A DNA stretch of 64,000 nucleotides, from positions 1 to 64,000 of the forward strand of contig NZ_JBHRSA010000025.1 of NCBI RefSeq assembly GCF_042643145.1. Reading direction: 5' to 3'. The notes below the pieces were generated by a model. That model saw nothing but the letters and a program-made list of their open reading frames with translations. It was not told the DNA's origin and made no database searches. The position numbers were made by a program, and so were the translations under genes. Shown one piece after another: positions 44,309 through 54,206 of the stretch (positions within the stretch are counted from its first letter, which is position 1; each line of letters starts with the position of its first letter). The stretch is from Virgibacillus_O xinjiangensis (GTDB lineage: Bacteria > Bacillota > Bacilli > Bacillales > Amphibacillaceae).

Positions 44309-46216
44309 ATGAATAACAACAGCAATCATACATTCTGGACCACCGTGAAACAGGCATTTGAAATAAAAAATGTTCCATTCCCCTGGATTAAGTCTTTACT
44401 CGCAGGGATCTGTGCAGGGATACCTATATTTCTTGGACTGCTATTCGGCAATTTCCAATATGGGATGTACGGCAGTATCGGAAGCTTCACGTTTCTCTAC
44501 ATGTTCAATGAACCACTTGCCCAGCGAGCGAAGAAGCTGTTCTTTGTTGCCGTCGGCCTGGCTGCCGCTGTCGGAATAGGTACACTGCTGGCCCCGTATC
44601 CATTGGCAATGGCAGTGGCTGTCGGCTTTATTGGTGCATTTGTCACCTTCATTTTCGGGACCCTGAAATTTCCAGGGCCTGCTGCGATCTTTTTTGTTCT
44701 GGCTGTCACCTTGACTTCTGCCATGAATATCAATCCATCGGAAGCCCCGATACGGGCGGGACTGGTTTTTCTAGGTGGGATGCTTTCCTGGACAGTCGCC
44801 ATGTCCGGCTGGTTCATTAATCGAAGAGGGTCTGAAACGAAAGCATTGAAAGCTGTTTACAACCAGCTGGCTTCGCTGATCGATTCTGCAAGTACCGATA
44901 CATTCAGTGTGGCCAGGGAAAAGGCGCTCCAGCAGATCAAGGTCGCTGGTGATACGTTGTCTGCCGGCTATATATCATGGGATAAATCCATGGAATCCAG
45001 GAAGTTATACTATTTATATGAGCAGGCGAACCATATCTTTTCCGAAGTGGTCGAGTATCATGCCAAGGAAGGTAGCCGGATTCCCGAGGACTTCGGACAA
45101 GCAATTCGAGAATTTGTGAAGTCTCTCGAAGGTGGGAAGTCATCTGCTTCTGCCCTTCCCAAGGTCGATGACCACCCGATGCTCATACGGCTTAGCACCC
45201 GGATCAGGGAGGTGGATGAGGTACTGACTGACCCGGAGAAAGCCGCGAAACATGACATTCATATCCGAAAGCCGCCGGTCCGTTCCTTATTTGCAGGGGC
45301 ACTTCATAAAAATTCCATCGTATTCATCTCCTCGCTCAGGAATGGCTTCATCATGGTCATTGCCGCGCTGATCGCCTTTTCGTTCGACTTTGACCGTGCA
45401 TACTGGATTCCACTTTCCTGTGCAGCAGTGATGATGGGAACCACCGTCATGACGACTTTCCACCGGGCCATCCAGCGTTCCGTGGGAACCATCATCGGTG
45501 TACTGATCGCCAGCATGTTATTGGCATCCCAGCCAGAGGGGTGGATGATTGCAGTCATCATTACCGTGCTCACATTCGGAGCGGAAATGTTCATACCGAG
45601 GAATTACGCACTCGCCGCATTTTTCTTCACCTCAACGGCAATTTTCATGGCAGAAAATGCTACCCAAATTTTTGATGTGGGCTATTTCGCCGCCATAAGG
45701 GCTACGGATGTCCTGATTGGCTGTACCATCGGCCTTGCCGGCACATACTTGATCGGCAGAAGATCTGCATCCAGCCGTCTCCCGCATTTGCTGTCCAAAA
45801 CAATCCGCAGCGAGATGCAAGTGCTTGCTCAACTGTTTTCCGATAACACCGGTACAGCTGTAGGAGAAAGCGGGGACATGCGGAAAATGCAGACCAACTT
45901 GAACAACCTCAACCTGGTATATTCCACGGCCTTGGGAGAGATACCGCGAAATAAACCGGCTCTTCATAATCTCTGGCCGATCATCTTCTCAACGGATCAG
46001 CTCGGATACTTGTTGGAAGCAGCGGCCAAAGAACCGAACCGTACCATTTTATCTGACGAAGAAATGGCCCATTTGCTGTTGACTTTTGAGAAAATGGCCC
46101 AAGCTGCCAAACAGGAGCAGCCGCTCAGTAGGAGAGAAATACCACGGCTGCCGAGCCACCCCCATATTGAAAAGGAAATTGCCGATCTGCAGACAGCAAT
46201 GCAGCTGAGGAAATAA
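44309..46216 (+). CDS. FUSC-family membrane protein
   Basis: A 635-residue protein with two sets of membrane helices (about 24-170 and 345-485), each followed by a soluble helical part. This is the FUSC/YccS/aromatic-acid-exporter layout. Probably an efflux component for organic acids. Starts at ATG 44309 with only a weak AGAGGCG upstream. Stands alone. Confidence 0.87.
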   Translation: MNNNSNHTFWTTVKQAFEIKNVPFPWIKSLLAGICAGIPIFLGLLFGNFQYGMYGSIGSFTFLYMFNEPLAQRAKKLFFVAVGLAAAVGIGTLLAPYPLAMAVAVGFIGAFVTFIFGTLKFPGPAAIFFVLAVTLTSAMNINPSEAPIRAGLVFLGGMLSWTVAMSGWFINRRGSETKALKAVYNQLASLIDSASTDTFSVAREKALQQIKVAGDTLSAGYISWDKSMESRKLYYLYEQANHIFSEVVEYHAKEGSRIPEDFGQAIREFVKSLEGGKSSASALPKVDDHPMLIRLSTRIREVDEVLTDPEKAAKHDIHIRKPPVRSLFAGALHKNSIVFISSLRNGFIMVIAALIAFSFDFDRAYWIPLSCAAVMMGTTVMTTFHRAIQRSVGTIIGVLIASMLLASQPEGWMIAVIITVLTFGAEMFIPRNYALAAFFFTSTAIFMAENATQIFDVGYFAAIRATDVLIGCTIGLAGTYLIGRRSASSRLPHLLSKTIRSEMQVLAQLFSDNTGTAVGESGDMRKMQTNLNNLNLVYSTALGEIPRNKPALHNLWPIIFSTDQLGYLLEAAAKEPNRTILSDEEMAHLLLTFEKMAQAAKQEQPLSRREIPRLPSHPHIEKEIADLQTAMQLRK

Positions 46217-46230
46217 GGCAGCTGGGGCCC

Positions 46231-46375
46231 CGTCACACTCGTGCCGCGCCACCTCACCCGGGCGTCAGCCTCCCGAACTCGTGCCGCGCAGCCTCTCGCT
46301 CGGGCGCCACTGCTCCGCACTCGTGCCGCGCCACCTCTCACTCGGGCCACACAGCCTCCCCCACTCGTGCGGTGT
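46231..46375 (+). repeat. 21-bp tandem array, copy 3
   Basis: About eight units with anchors at 46237, 46256, 46277, 46298, 46319, 46340 and 46363 (ACTCG or close variants). Most are 21 bp apart and in the same orientation as the arrays at 0.1 and 25.3 kb. It begins 15 bases after the FUSC stop and runs to the promoter of the next gene (extended -10 TGTTATAAT at 46388-46396). Confidence 0.88.
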
Positions 46376-46462
46376 CCTTCCATCCCATGTTATAATGTAC
46401 GTGCTCAAAACGATCTGAACCGTTACACATATAGGTGTGTCATACATAGGGAGGAATTGGGA

Positions 46463-47764
46463 TTGGCGGAGAACTTTCAATTGGAAAAGAAATTAATGCA
46501 GGTTTATGACGGCAGTGCCGATCGGGATGGCATCTCTGGCTCGCGCCTGGCAAAGAGGCTTGGCGAGTTGTCCCAGATTGGACGTACAGAGGATAATGGT
46601 TCCAAGCGGCCCGGCTTTTCGCTTGAGGAAAAAGCGGCAAAGGATCTCGTGATGGACTGGATGCGGGAAGCAGGCCTTGAAGTGAAACAGGACGGCGCAG
46701 GCAATGTGTTCGGCCGGCTTGTCGGGAAAAATGATTCATTGCCGGCAGTTTTGAGCGGGTCGCATGTCGATAGTGTACCGAATGGGGGCCATTTCGACGG
46801 TCCGCTTGGTGTCCTTGCTGCACTGGAAGTTGCGCAGGCTTGGAAGGATGCCGGTTACCAGCCGGAAAAGCCGTATGAAGTGGTGATTTTCAGTGATGAA
46901 GAAGGTTCCCGCTTCCAAGGGGGCTTCAACGGAAGTGAAGCGATGATGGGCTATATTGATCTCGAGGAGAAAAAGAAGCTGAACGACACGGAAGGCAGAA
47001 GCTTTGAAGAAGTTCTCGCAGATGTCGGCCTCACCCCGGAAGGCTTCCTAGAAGCAAAACGCAGTCCAGAGGAGATCGACATGTTTGTCGAGGTGCATAT
47101 CGAGCAGGGAAAACGCCTGGAGAAGGAAAACCTGCCCTGTGGGATTGTCACCGGAATTGCCGGTCCGTCTTTTCTGGAATTGACATTTACCGGTCAGGCT
47201 GGCCATGCTGGCAACACCCCGATGAATGACCGGCAGGATCCGCTGGTGGCTGCCAGTGAGTTCATCTACCAGGTGAACCAGCTGCCACGAAAAGTAAGTG
47301 AGTCCGCCGTTGCGACGGTTGGAAAGATGCATGTTGAGCCAAACGGCATCAATGTCATCCCTGGCAAGGTCACCGTATTCGTCGACGTTCGGGATATTGC
47401 CGAGAATACACGGGATACTTTGCTCAGCCAAGTGGAAGGACTGGCAAACAGCATTTCCGGTAAACATGGCATCGGTTTGGAATGTGAGGAGAAAATGCGA
47501 ATCACTCCTGTACCGATAGAAGAGGAGACACAGCAGCTGCTGGAAAAGGCCGTGGAGTCGAATGACATCCGCCCATACCGCTTGCCGAGCGGAGCCGGCC
47601 ATGACTCCATGATTATCGGAACCAAGCTGCCGATTGCCATGTTGTTCACGAAAAGCAAGGACGGTATCAGCCACAATCCCGACGAATGGTCTGACTTGAA
47701 GGATTGTGTAGAAACGGTACATGTCTTGAAAACATTTCTGGAGAGCAAAGTATCAGGATCATAG
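46463..47764 (+). CDS. M20 amidohydrolase (allantoate amidohydrolase / N-carbamoyl amino acid hydrolase)
   Basis: A 433-residue zinc enzyme of the hydantoinase/carbamoylase branch of M20. Metal and catalytic segments visible are GSHVDSVPNGGHFDGPLG, SDEEGSRF, EVHIEQG, GQAGHAGNTPM and GAGHDS. It removes a carbamoyl or ureido group, feeding nitrogen metabolism. TTG 46463 is chosen by GGGAGG eight bases upstream; the long open frame before it is a false extension through the 21-bp array. Allantoate cannot be distinguished from carbamoyl amino acids here. Confidence 0.9.
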   Translation: MAENFQLEKKLMQVYDGSADRDGISGSRLAKRLGELSQIGRTEDNGSKRPGFSLEEKAAKDLVMDWMREAGLEVKQDGAGNVFGRLVGKNDSLPAVLSGSHVDSVPNGGHFDGPLGVLAALEVAQAWKDAGYQPEKPYEVVIFSDEEGSRFQGGFNGSEAMMGYIDLEEKKKLNDTEGRSFEEVLADVGLTPEGFLEAKRSPEEIDMFVEVHIEQGKRLEKENLPCGIVTGIAGPSFLELTFTGQAGHAGNTPMNDRQDPLVAASEFIYQVNQLPRKVSESAVATVGKMHVEPNGINVIPGKVTVFVDVRDIAENTRDTLLSQVEGLANSISGKHGIGLECEEKMRITPVPIEEETQQLLEKAVESNDIRPYRLPSGAGHDSMIIGTKLPIAMLFTKSKDGISHNPDEWSDLKDCVETVHVLKTFLESKVSGS

Positions 47765-47773
47765 GTGCCCATC

Positions 47774-47825
47774 AAAACAGCCCCTCTGTGAGAGAGTGGA
47801 AATCTCACGAGGGGCTGTTTTTTTA
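47774..47825. terminator. bidirectional terminator
   Basis: AACAGCCCCTC / GAGGGGCTGTT stem with an inner GTGAGAG pairing and T-runs, between the convergent hydrolase and AtoE-like genes. Confidence 0.9.
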
Positions 47826-49157
47826 CAAAAATAGCAGGCCAATGACGATCGGGATGAAACTGTAGAACAGGATCATCACACAGAAGCCCATGATATCCCG
47901 GACCTTCAAGCCGGCTATTGCCAGAACGGGCAATGCCCAAAACGGTTGGATCATATTGGTCCATGCATCTCCCCAGGCAACGGCCATGGCAGTCTTTGCA
48001 GAGCTGACGCCGATTTCCATGGCGGCTGGGATCATGATCGGCCCCTGTACGGCCCATTGTCCGCCGCCGGAAGGGACAAAGAAATTGACAATGCCTGCAC
48101 TCAGAAAGGCAAACAGCGGATACGTAAACTCAGTGGAAAAGCTGATGAACCATTCGGACATTTGCTGGGACAGTCCGGAAGCTACCATCATGCCCATGAT
48201 GCCGGCATAAAATGGAAACTGTACAATGATGCCTGCCGCGTTCTTGACACCTTTCATGACGGTATCCAAGAACCGCTTCGGGGTCCGGTGGAACAAGATG
48301 CCGAGAAACAGGAAAATGAAATTGACAATGTTGATATTCAAATCGAACCCATTGACGGAAAAATGATAGACTATATAGACAAGACCCATCACCCCGATGA
48401 GAAGGGATAGGATTTGACTATTCTCCAGCCGCTCCGCCGGGGTCAACGGTTGGATTTTCACCTGGCTTCGATCAGCTTCTTCCTCCTCATCCTCTTTCCA
48501 CAAAGCGGCATCTGTGTTCTTAAGCGGGTCGCTTCCATTCATTAAAAATCTGTTGAAGAATGGAAGAGTCACCAGCAAGAACAGGACGATGAACATGTTG
48601 AACGGGCTGAACAATGTTTCGGTAACAGCAATCGTCCCGATGGTGTCTTCCAGAAAATGGCCGGGAGTCGCCAGCAATAAAGGAATCGAAGCGGAGAAGC
48701 CCCCATGCCATACAAGCATCCCGCTATAAGCACTGGCAATCAGCAGACGATAATCCACGGATGGAACCCGCTTCGCTACGTGAATGGCAAACAGGGCGCC
48801 GACCACCAAACCGAATCCATAATTGATCAAACAAGCAACGAGGGCAACGAAGGTAACAAGCATGATTGCCTGTACCGGCGTGTTTGCCAGCATGCTCAAT
48901 CTTCCCAGTGCCCGGCGGATGACCGGCGCACTTGCCAGAATATATCCAGTCACCACCACAAGGGACATCTGCATGGCAAAAGCCAGCAGGTCCCAGAATC
49001 CACTGCCCCAATGCTCTACCATTTCTACCGGTCCACTGGCTGTAAACAGGACACCGGCCACATAGACGACAATCGTCAGGATGATGGCAAACAGAAAAGC
49101 ATCAGGCAAATACCGTTGCACCATCCGGTCAAAAAAACTAGTGAGTGTTTTCATCAT
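47823..49157 (-). CDS. short-chain fatty acid transporter AtoE-like
   Basis: A 444-residue membrane protein with about 12 segments matching the AtoE short-chain fatty acid transporter family. The QMSLVVVTGYILA and GYGFGLVVGA-type regions and the SGGGQWAVQGPIM loop near residue 365 are characteristic. It should take up butyrate-like acids. GGGGGAG precedes two ATG codons (49157, 49154); the second has the better spacing. A minus-strand TTTGTCGAA (49184-49176), a perfect Spo0A box, lies about 20 bases before the start. Confidence 0.9.
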   Translation of the reverse strand: MMKTLTSFFDRMVQRYLPDAFLFAIILTIVVYVAGVLFTASGPVEMVEHWGSGFWDLLAFAMQMSLVVVTGYILASAPVIRRALGRLSMLANTPVQAIMLVTFVALVACLINYGFGLVVGALFAIHVAKRVPSVDYRLLIASAYSGMLVWHGGFSASIPLLLATPGHFLEDTIGTIAVTETLFSPFNMFIVLFLLVTLPFFNRFLMNGSDPLKNTDAALWKEDEEEEADRSQVKIQPLTPAERLENSQILSLLIGVMGLVYIVYHFSVNGFDLNINIVNFIFLFLGILFHRTPKRFLDTVMKGVKNAAGIIVQFPFYAGIMGMMVASGLSQQMSEWFISFSTEFTYPLFAFLSAGIVNFFVPSGGGQWAVQGPIMIPAAMEIGVSSAKTAMAVAWGDAWTNMIQPFWALPVLAIAGLKVRDIMGFCVMILFYSFIPIVIGLLFL

Positions 49158-49520
49158 ACTCCCCCTTAATCAAATTTCGACAAATACCGTAAGCAGTACC
49201 ATGAAATAGTAACATAAAACTCTTAATATTCAAATTATATGTACGGGCCGTATGGAATAGCCCTTTTTTCATAGAAAGAAAAAATGTTGGCATCTGGGTG
49301 ATAGCGGTGAATACTCTCCCCTTATATAGGTCGAGACTGGTTAACATTGGCAGTGACCTTCTGTTGTTTAGCGTTACATAAAATCTGAAGGATGCCATTC
49401 AACATACTTCTGGAAAGCATGGCCAGTTCCTTAGCTCAACTAGTGATGCGAGTTCTTAGTCTCTTTTTTGCAGAAGTACTGTTGATGAATACCGTTGAAA
49501 GGGAAGGGTGTGGGGATTTG
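49158..49520. other. 363-base gap between AtoE-like and VanZ-like genes
   Basis: It contains the divergent promoters and the Spo0A-box match at 49176-49184. No gene or repeat is seen. Confidence 0.4.
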
Positions 49521-49919
49521 ATGCGGTTTTTATTGATGATCTGGATCGTCTTTATTTTCATAGGGACATGTACCCAGGATGTCCATGCATTTCTATCCTA
49601 TGGGGAAGTGAGTTTCCGGCTGTCAAAGGAACCTGATTGGCAGAACATCGCTGTCCTGTACCCGCTTGAGCAGGTAAGTGTCTTTGAGCTTGCAGGCCAT
49701 TTCATCATGTTTTTTGTATTGACATTGTTATTGGCCATGGTATTAGGACGGGTTGGATGGATCATTTTGATAAGTTTGATGATAGCAATCACCACGGAAT
49801 TTCTTCAGGGTTATGTCGGACGTGGAGCGGATTTGTATGACCTGCTGGCAAATGTGATGGGCATTTTGATCGCCGTTGGACTTGTCTATGGTGTCAGATT
49901 TCTAGGGCAGTTATCATAG
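49521..49919 (+). CDS. VanZ-like membrane protein
   Basis: A 132-residue protein with four membrane segments and the VanZ signature region ITTEFLQGYVGRGADLYDLLAN near the end. ATG 49521 fits the family N-terminus; a GGGGA lies upstream. An open frame from 49392 adds 43 residues without support. Function unknown; VanZ itself affects teicoplanin resistance. Confidence 0.82.
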   Translation: MRFLLMIWIVFIFIGTCTQDVHAFLSYGEVSFRLSKEPDWQNIAVLYPLEQVSVFELAGHFIMFFVLTLLLAMVLGRVGWIILISLMIAITTEFLQGYVGRGADLYDLLANVMGILIAVGLVYGVRFLGQLS

Positions 49920-49963
49920 AAGGGATGAAGCATTAGAAAGATTATATGGAAAGGAGCATTCGA

Positions 49964-50697
49964 GTGGAGCGCGAGGATATCGGCAGCACACGCGTGAAAT
50001 CGGCCGGAGCGCGAGGATATCAGCAACACGCGCAGGAAATCCGCCGGAGCGCGATGATATCAGCAGCACACGTGTGAAATCGGCCGGAGCGCGATGATAT
50101 CGGCAGCACACCCGTGAAATCGGCCGAAGCGCGATGATATCAGCAGCACACGCGTGAAATCGGCCGAAGCGTCGGTTTATCAGCAGCACGCGCAGGAAAT
50201 CCGCCGGAGCGCGAGGATATCGGCAGCACACGCGTGAAATCCGCCGGAGCGCGAGTTTATCGGCAGCACACGCGGGAAATCCGCCGGAGCGCGAGTTTAT
50301 CGGCAGCAGACGCAGAAAATCTGCCGGAGCGCTATGATATCAGCAGCACAAGCGGGAAATCCGCCGAAGCGCGATGATATCAGCAGCACATGCGTGAAAT
50401 CCGCCGGAGCGCGAGTTTATCGGCAGCAGACGCAGGAAATCTGCCGGAGCGCGATGATATCAGCAGCACATGCGTGAAATCCGCCGAAGCGCTATGATAT
50501 CAGCAGCACACGCGGGAAATCCGCCGGAGCGTGATGATATCGGCAGCACACGCGTGAAATCCGCCGGAGCGCGAGGATATCAGCAACACGCGCGTGAAAT
50601 CGGCCGGAGCGCGAGGATATCAGCAGCACCCGCAGGAAATCCGCCGGAGCTCAGCTTTATCGGCATCACACGCGGGAAATCCGCCGGAGCGCGAGGG
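49964..50697 (+). repeat. 40-bp tandem array, longest copy
   Basis: About 18 contiguous 40-bp units. Typical unit halves are GCGCGAGGATATCGGCAGCA and CACGCGTGAAATCGGCCGGA, each 20 bp, with GATATC alternating with TTTATC. Register is kept throughout. It fills the gap between the VanZ-like gene and the YdjM-like gene. Confidence 0.96.
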
Positions 50698-50780
50698 CCC
50701 GCATCTATCAAAATAGAACGTATGTTTACCACGTTCCCCCTTCTTCCTGTATAATATGGAAAGCAGGAAGGGGGGTCAAC

Positions 50781-51407
50781 ATGAAGGGAAGCACACATGC
50801 CATGCTCGGAGGTGCTGCAGGATTCGGAGTGGCTGCCTATTACGGGGTGGAACCGCTGGACAGCATTGCCTTGATCAGTGCCGGCATGATTGCGGGGCTG
50901 TTTCCGGATCTTGATACGGGAGGCAGACTATCGAATCGGATCACGCTCCCGTCGGAACCGTTGAAAGTCGTCATGAGCTTTGTTGCCTTATGGCTTGTCT
51001 ATTATTCTTGGATAGAAGGGGTTGGCGTCGACCGGGCTATTGGAATCGGCGTAGGGATGCTGCTGTTTTTCTTTTCCCGGAAGTTGTCCGAAAAGATGAT
51101 GCTTTCCGTGACCGGTGCCGGTGTCATTTTGCTGGGAGCGGCGATGAACGTACTGTGGCTTCTGTTGCTAGGAGCATATGTCGTGTTGGCGTCGCTTGTG
51201 CCGCACAGGTCCTATACCCATTCGGTGCTCGGTCTGGCTTTTTTCAGTTATATCAGTTACTTGTTTACAGTGGATGTAGATATCCAGGGAATGTTCTATG
51301 CCTGCATACTCGGCTACAGCTCCCATTTGGTTGGTGATTCCAGGTGGATCCCGGGAAATAGAAAAGGCGTGAAACTGCTCGCACCGTTAACAGACTATCA
51401 ATTTTAA
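50781..51407 (+). CDS. YdjM-like membrane metal-dependent hydrolase
   Basis: A 208-residue protein of the LexA-regulated YdjM/DUF457 family, with about five membrane segments. Metal-binding motifs: STHAMLGG at 4-11, GLFPDLDTGG near 39, PHRSYTHSVLG near 143, GYSSHLVGD near 178. GGGGGGT precedes the ATG and TATAAT lies 30 bases upstream. The substrate is unknown; membrane phospholipid is often suggested. Confidence 0.87.
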   Translation: MKGSTHAMLGGAAGFGVAAYYGVEPLDSIALISAGMIAGLFPDLDTGGRLSNRITLPSEPLKVVMSFVALWLVYYSWIEGVGVDRAIGIGVGMLLFFFSRKLSEKMMLSVTGAGVILLGAAMNVLWLLLLGAYVVLASLVPHRSYTHSVLGLAFFSYISYLFTVDVDIQGMFYACILGYSSHLVGDSRWIPGNRKGVKLLAPLTDYQF

Positions 51408-51420
51408 CTAGTACATAGGA

Positions 51421-51469
51421 AGCGGTCATCTGTATGATTCTATTCATTACAGATGACCGCTTTTTTAGT
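51421..51469 (+). terminator. rho-independent terminator
   Basis: AAGCGGTCATCTGTA / TACAGATGACCGCTT stem with a run of T, after the YdjM-like gene. Confidence 0.93.
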
Positions 51470-51664
51470 AGAAAATCTCCTCCTGTTCTCCCACCTGGAT
51501 CCATTCACAAACTGGGCATATAGACATGTTTTTGAAATGAAGTGGGACTATACACACTGCGGGTTCAGGGACATATTGTTCAATTTGTGAATTTCAGAAG
51601 GTTTTGCGCTTAGAAACCAAGAATGTATAACAAGCAGATAATTCAAAAAATAGGAGGGGATGGA

Positions 51665-52858
51665 ATGAAGCGAAGAAGAGCACTTGCTGTCACATGCAGC
51701 TCCCTATTGCTTGGTGCAGGGATTCTAGCAGCACCTGTATTGGATACGCCTGTCCAAGCTGAAAAGGCGCAGGAGTATAAAATGCCTGCAATCTCAGGTT
51801 TCATCAGTCATGATGAATTGACTAGGGAACTTGATCTCATCAAACAAACTAGTAACGGACGAGTGGAAGTGGACGTTGCAGGCTATTCCAATCAGGGCCG
51901 GGAAATTTTTACGGCTACTGTCGGTACTGGTGACAAGGTCGTGCTGATTGAAAGTGAAATTCACGGAAATGAAAAAGTAGGCACCAAGGCATTGCTGAAG
52001 ATGATCAAGCAGATAGGCTCCAACAATTCCCCTGATATGCAGGCACTTCGGGAGGAGTTGACGATTGTTGCCATGCCGATGGTCAATCCGGATGCTACAG
52101 AGCGTAACCGGCGTGGAAATGATATGACATGGGAAGAAGTAGTGGAAGACTTCCCGCAATTGGAAGGGACAGAGCCTTCTTGGAACTACTATACTTATGA
52201 AAATCAATACTGGAATTATGGGGTGAATCCAGGGTTTGATGTCAATCGGGATTTTAATCCAGATCTGGATTACACTCCACAGGCAGATGATTTCCCTAAC
52301 GATTCCTCTCTGCCTGGCTGGTTCATCACTCCAGAAGCCCAGACTATCCGGGATGTCTATAAAGGATTGCAGGAGGAATATGGAAATGTCGATGTATTCG
52401 TCGATCTTCACCATCAAGGGGAGTATGTCGTAGAGGGGACAGATGATCCGGTGACACTCTCCTTATCCGGTGTGTTCATTCCTGAATCGGAGACGGAAGC
52501 AGGGGGCAAATACGAAGAATATGCGGATGAATACAACGTAGATTTTTCCAAGCAGTTGAATATTGCTGCATACGATGCGCTCCAGCAGATGGGCAATTCC
52601 CCATTCGGTAACATTACACTGTATCCGCAGGACCTTGATCTGCCTGGAACAGCACTTGGATCCTTTGCCATGAATGGCAGCGGAGCCGTCTTATTCGAGG
52701 TGACCGGTCAGACGCAGAGTTTCGGCCAGAAAAAGCTGGGACAGTTGACCAAAGCAGTAGAAACCGGCTTGTACGGCATCCTGGACAGCGTAGCGACCGG
52801 CAAGGTCCATGAGCTGGATGTGGATGAGTATGATGACATTCCGCTGACCGAACGGTAA
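51665..52858 (+). CDS. secreted M14 zinc carboxypeptidase, copy A
   Basis: A 397-residue enzyme with a Sec signal peptide ending near VQA (about residue 30). The zinc site is HGNE (His, Glu) near residue 100 with the distal His in DLHHQGE near 245. The catalytic Glu is in LFEVTGQ near 345, followed by the C-terminal fold of the M14 family. ATG 51665 has AGGAGGGG upstream. It probably trims peptides or cell-wall material outside the cell. Confidence 0.9.
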   Translation: MKRRRALAVTCSSLLLGAGILAAPVLDTPVQAEKAQEYKMPAISGFISHDELTRELDLIKQTSNGRVEVDVAGYSNQGREIFTATVGTGDKVVLIESEIHGNEKVGTKALLKMIKQIGSNNSPDMQALREELTIVAMPMVNPDATERNRRGNDMTWEEVVEDFPQLEGTEPSWNYYTYENQYWNYGVNPGFDVNRDFNPDLDYTPQADDFPNDSSLPGWFITPEAQTIRDVYKGLQEEYGNVDVFVDLHHQGEYVVEGTDDPVTLSLSGVFIPESETEAGGKYEEYADEYNVDFSKQLNIAAYDALQQMGNSPFGNITLYPQDLDLPGTALGSFAMNGSGAVLFEVTGQTQSFGQKKLGQLTKAVETGLYGILDSVATGKVHELDVDEYDDIPLTER

Positions 52859-52862
52859 GAGG

Positions 52863-52906
52863 CATAAGAAAAGAGCAGTTTCGGCTGCTCTTTTCTTATG
52901 CTTTTA
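52863..52906. terminator. bidirectional terminator
   Basis: A perfect 16-bp stem, CATAAGAAAAGAGCAG / CTGCTCTTTTCTTATG, between convergent M14 and ykuI genes. Confidence 0.93.
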
Positions 52907-52985
52907 GAAGGGTTAGCTTATTAGCCGCCTATGGAATAGGATATCCAGAGCGGCTTTCCCTGCTAAACTAGATTCGTCCCCCTCC

Positions 52986-54206
52986 CTATAAAAGACCTTC
53001 CTGTTCATACAGATACTCATATGGCACATCCAGGAAGATGTATAAATGATCGGAAAGAGGGTGGGAATAAGTACGGATTTGTTCATCCCGCTCAATATCC
53101 GTATAAAGATCGGAAAGAATGCCTCTTTTTTCGATATTCATCCGCATGATATTTTCAAAGAAGTATGGACGCCAGCTCCAGTTCTTGTGCCGGCTTTCTT
53201 GATAGAGTTTCCATTCTCCATCCTCCATCTTCTCCGCGTTGGACGACAACTGGATCCCTTCATCATTACAAATATACACCCGGAAGGCATAGCGGCTGCA
53301 TGCCTCTCCGACAGAGATGATCGTGTCATCATAGGCTGCATCGGCAGACACATTGCTCAGCGTCTTTTGGAATATCTCGCTGATCAGATCGGTCAGTTCC
53401 ATTTGGGCCTTCACTTTCCTTTTCTCAAACGTGACAAAGTGATGGAAATCCTCCTGCATCCGCTCCTGGGCGCAATCTTTCACCACATACGAAGCATCTG
53501 CACGCTTCAAATAGCTTCCTTGATAGAACTGCCCGCCGTTCCGCCAAGCGTAATTCAGCTGCTGGAAACTGGAAACATTTTTGAATAAGAGGGTGGAACC
53601 AATTTTTCGGGACAACGATGCAAGAGACTGATGCACTTCCCGGTAAAGGTGTGGGACCAGGTCGTCCTTCAAGAAACTTGCATCCACTTTCACTACATTC
53701 GGCCGCACCTTTGCCATCCACTCCAGATTGCCACTTCGCTGGCCTACATCATCTACCGCAATCTTCAGGCCGAGAGCCTTCATATAATTGAACATCGCCC
53801 GCAGCTCCTCTAGCCGGTTCACAATCAATTCTTCTTTCAACTCCAGATAGATTTTATTGATGTCCAACCCCATATCTATGTAGGATTCCAGCTGGTCCAT
53901 TAATGTCTCGCCATTATCTCTGGCAAGGAGCTTTGCATCATAGTTGAAAAATAAGTACAACGACTGGTCCGTCTTCATATAGGTCTCGAGCGCTTTCTGC
54001 TGAATGGTGGAATTCAACTCCAGCTGAAACTCGTCCGGGATGGAAGGATCTTCGAAAAACCAGTCAAGACTTCGTATATCTCCTTCCTGCATCTGGAAAT
54101 AGGGCTTCACCTCATAGCCGACGACAAGCTGTGTGTCCGCGCTGATGATAGGTTCGTAATGGGGCACCGCCTTTTCCTGATGCAGCATGATATCCAATGG
54201 GTCCAA
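52986..54206 (-). CDS. EAL-domain protein YkuI
   Basis: A 406-residue protein. An N-terminal EAL-type domain is followed by a C-terminal PAS-like domain that ends YLYEQEGLL, the YkuI signature. The EAL motif reads EVK; other metal-binding positions (an LELKEE Glu, AVDDVG, VKVDAS, YQGSYL) are kept. It probably binds c-di-GMP. TTG 54206 is chosen, with GGAGGTG seven bases upstream; GTG 54215 overlaps that site. Confidence 0.9.
   Translation of the reverse strand: MDPLDIMLHQEKAVPHYEPIISADTQLVVGYEVKPYFQMQEGDIRSLDWFFEDPSIPDEFQLELNSTIQQKALETYMKTDQSLYLFFNYDAKLLARDNGETLMDQLESYIDMGLDINKIYLELKEELIVNRLEELRAMFNYMKALGLKIAVDDVGQRSGNLEWMAKVRPNVVKVDASFLKDDLVPHLYREVHQSLASLSRKIGSTLLFKNVSSFQQLNYAWRNGGQFYQGSYLKRADASYVVKDCAQERMQEDFHHFVTFEKRKVKAQMELTDLISEIFQKTLSNVSADAAYDDTIISVGEACSRYAFRVYICNDEGIQLSSNAEKMEDGEWKLYQESRHKNWSWRPYFFENIMRMNIEKRGILSDLYTDIERDEQIRTYSHPLSDHLYIFLDVPYEYLYEQEGLL

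Noticed and set aside
46241..46462. N-terminal extension of the M20 amidohydrolase
   Set aside because: It is translation of the 21-bp array; the family N-terminus and ribosome binding site place the start at 46463.
49964..50697. CRISPR array
   Set aside because: Units are contiguous with no variable spacers, and no cas gene is present.
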